Positions 22,913 through 23,753 of a DNA stretch of 23,753 nt are shown piece by piece. Numbering within the stretch: the stretch's first letter is position 1; the number at the start of each line of letters is the position of its first letter. This DNA is from JAWLCQ01 sp041687095 (GTDB taxonomy: Bacteria; Planctomycetota; Phycisphaerae; SM23-33), in contig JAWLCQ010000062.1 of the NCBI GenBank assembly GCA_041687095.1, forward strand, positions 1 through 23,753. Reading direction: 5' to 3'. A program made the translations under genes and the position numbers. Under the pieces are notes generated by a model, which worked only from the letters and a program-made list of their open reading frames with translations, searched no databases and had not been told where the DNA came from.

Positions 22913-23587
22913 TCAATTCTCCAGACGGGTTTCAATGTTCATCGCGTGATAGGGCCAAAGATACAACGAGCGGAGGTCGTCCTGCAACTGCGCGTCCTGG
23001 AGGCGTCCGACGGCGTTGTCGAAATCGGTGAGGAACAGGTCGCGGAGGGCTTCGAGGTAGTTCACCTCATGCCTCCGCCAGCAGCGGCCCTCGCGGTCGT
23101 GGCGGCCCTCGATGGTGCCCGTGAACCGCTGCCACAGGGCGACGGTGGTGGGGAAGTCGGCGTGGACGCTCGCGCGGAGGCCGTGGGGGAAGCGGTTCTG
23201 CACGCTGTCGACGGCGAGGTCGTAGGCGTCGCTGCTGCCGGACCCGGCGGCGTTGAGGAGGCCCTCGATGGCGTCGGGGGTGACGGAGTGCGACCCGTGG
23301 AGCGACAGCGGGTTGGCCCCCCCGGCGAAGAAGTCGCGATTGAGCGTCTCCTCCCGCGTCAGGGGGTTGGCGTTGGGGCGGTTGGGATCGTCCCAGCCGT
23401 AGAAGTCCCGCCACACCAGATACCGATGCGCCGACCGCACGTGCTGCTGGTTCACCATCGACCACCCGAAGAAGAAGGTGAGCCCGATGATGAGGGCGAG
23501 GAACGGCAGGACGAGGGCGAACTCGATCATCACCGCCCCCCGGCGATGCGGGAGGCGGCGGGGAGCGTTGGAATGTTGTTCCCTCAT
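22913..23587 (-). CDS. TadE-like pseudopilin
   Basis: The product has 224 residues. The ATG at 23587 is chosen over an upstream one because AGGTG precedes it and the longer form would translate the short tandem repeats. The TadE signature RRGAVMIEFALVLPFLALII (15-35 region) includes the Glu after the hydrophobic start and one membrane helix (about 19-41). The rest (about 45-224) is an outside domain without recognised motifs, with YLVWRDFYGWDDP near its start and YLEALRDLFLTDF in the C-terminal half. TadE-like minor pilins are processed and join the Flp pilus or its base. The stop touches the ATG of the GH130 gene. More tad genes may lie beyond the window edge on this strand. Confidence 0.82.
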   Translation of the reverse strand: MREQHSNAPRRLPHRRGAVMIEFALVLPFLALIIGLTFFFGWSMVNQQHVRSAHRYLVWRDFYGWDDPNRPNANPLTREETLNRDFFAGGANPLSLHGSHSVTPDAIEGLLNAAGSGSSDAYDLAVDSVQNRFPHGLRASVHADFPTTVALWQRFTGTIEGRHDREGRCWRRHEVNYLEALRDLFLTDFDNAVGRLQDAQLQDDLRSLYLWPYHAMNIETRLEN

Positions 23588-23609
23588 CGGACACCTCGGG
23601 GACTGGGTA

Positions 23610-23633
23610 ACTGGTTGACTGGTTGACTGGTTT
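23610..23633. repeat. Tandem 8-bp repeat, three copies
   Basis: ACTGGTTG occurs twice and ACTGGTTT once in tandem, just upstream of the TadE-like start. The unit is short enough for slippage and may vary in number. Confidence 0.9.
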
Positions 23634-23667
23634 CTTGCTTCCTGACCGCTCTCGTTTTCCGGGCGCC

Positions 23668-23717
23668 CCCTCACCGCCCCGCTGCGCGGGGCACCTCTCC
23701 CCGAGGGGAGAGGGGTT
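23668..23717 (+). repeat. Dispersed two-hairpin repeat, copy right of the TadE-like/GH130 genes
   Basis: GCCCCGC-TGC-GCGGGGC (23676-23692) is followed by CCTCTCCCC (23694-23702) pairing with GGGGAGAGG (23705-23713), then GGTT. It matches 21817-21869 in order and orientation. Confidence 0.8.
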
Positions 23718-23732
23718 ACGTCCGCTTCCCGG

Positions 23733-23753
23733 TTCCTGGTTCCTGGTTCCTGG
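23733..23753. repeat. Tandem 7-bp repeat, three copies running off the window
   Basis: TTCCTGG is repeated three times without interruption up to the last base, so the full array length is unknown. Confidence 0.9.

Noticed and set aside
21911..23626. Plus-strand open frame of 571 codons
   Set aside because: Antisense to the GH130 and TadE-like genes, both of which have clear family motifs on the minus strand.

Overview
The window is GC-rich, tightly packed, and looks chromosomal. It comes from a Gram-negative-type bacterium, because it encodes a beta-barrel outer-membrane protein with a C-terminal Phe, periplasmic proteins with signal peptides and an RND pump. I favour a planctomycete or a relative. 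The reasons are the FHA-fused Tad ATPase, the DUF502 protein, the SGNH hydrolases with N-terminal accessory domains, and many dispersed intergenic hairpin repeats. The assignment is an inference; there is no rRNA or tRNA to anchor it.

Layout. (1) 1-2792: two tandem plus-strand genes for secreted paralogous SGNH hydrolases, preceded by a perfect 31-bp inverted repeat. (2) 2793-4171: an ECF sigma factor and a membrane-anchored putative anti-sigma factor on the minus strand, overlapping by 4 bp and converging on the SGNH pair with a 3-bp gap. (3) 4342-10760: a three-gene minus-strand cassette of a large MMPL/RND exporter, a periplasmic LolA-like protein and an outer-membrane barrel. Exporter and barrel share a periplasmic nonapeptide repeat, GP(S/A)LPxGLE. 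(4) 10761-11580: a gene-free divergent region with hairpin repeats, a nested inverted-repeat structure of about 426 bp and a good sigma-70-type promoter. (5) 11581-12783: a secreted HExxH metallopeptidase-like protein, with a hairpin just after it. (6) 12979-15246: a secreted protein of unknown function and a STAS-DUF502 pair. (7) 15365-21568: a minus-strand Tad/Flp pilus assembly operon: membrane protein of unknown function, CpaB, FHA-TadA, TadB, TadC, FHA-TM protein. (8) 21905-23587: a TadE-like pseudopilin directly coupled to a GH130 mannoside phosphorylase-like gene, with a terminator after it and copies of one hairpin repeat on either side.

How the parts work together. The RND exporter, LolA-like protein and barrel probably form an export route from inner to outer membrane; the shared repeat suggests the two membrane proteins see the same periplasmic partner or each other. 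The Tad operon supplies the ATPase, inner-membrane platform and CpaB, but the window shows no secretin, prepilin peptidase, TadZ or Flp pilin, so the system is probably split over several loci. FHA domains on both the ATPase and a membrane protein of the same operon suggest control by Ser/Thr phosphorylation. Everything is read from sequence; no database search was possible.
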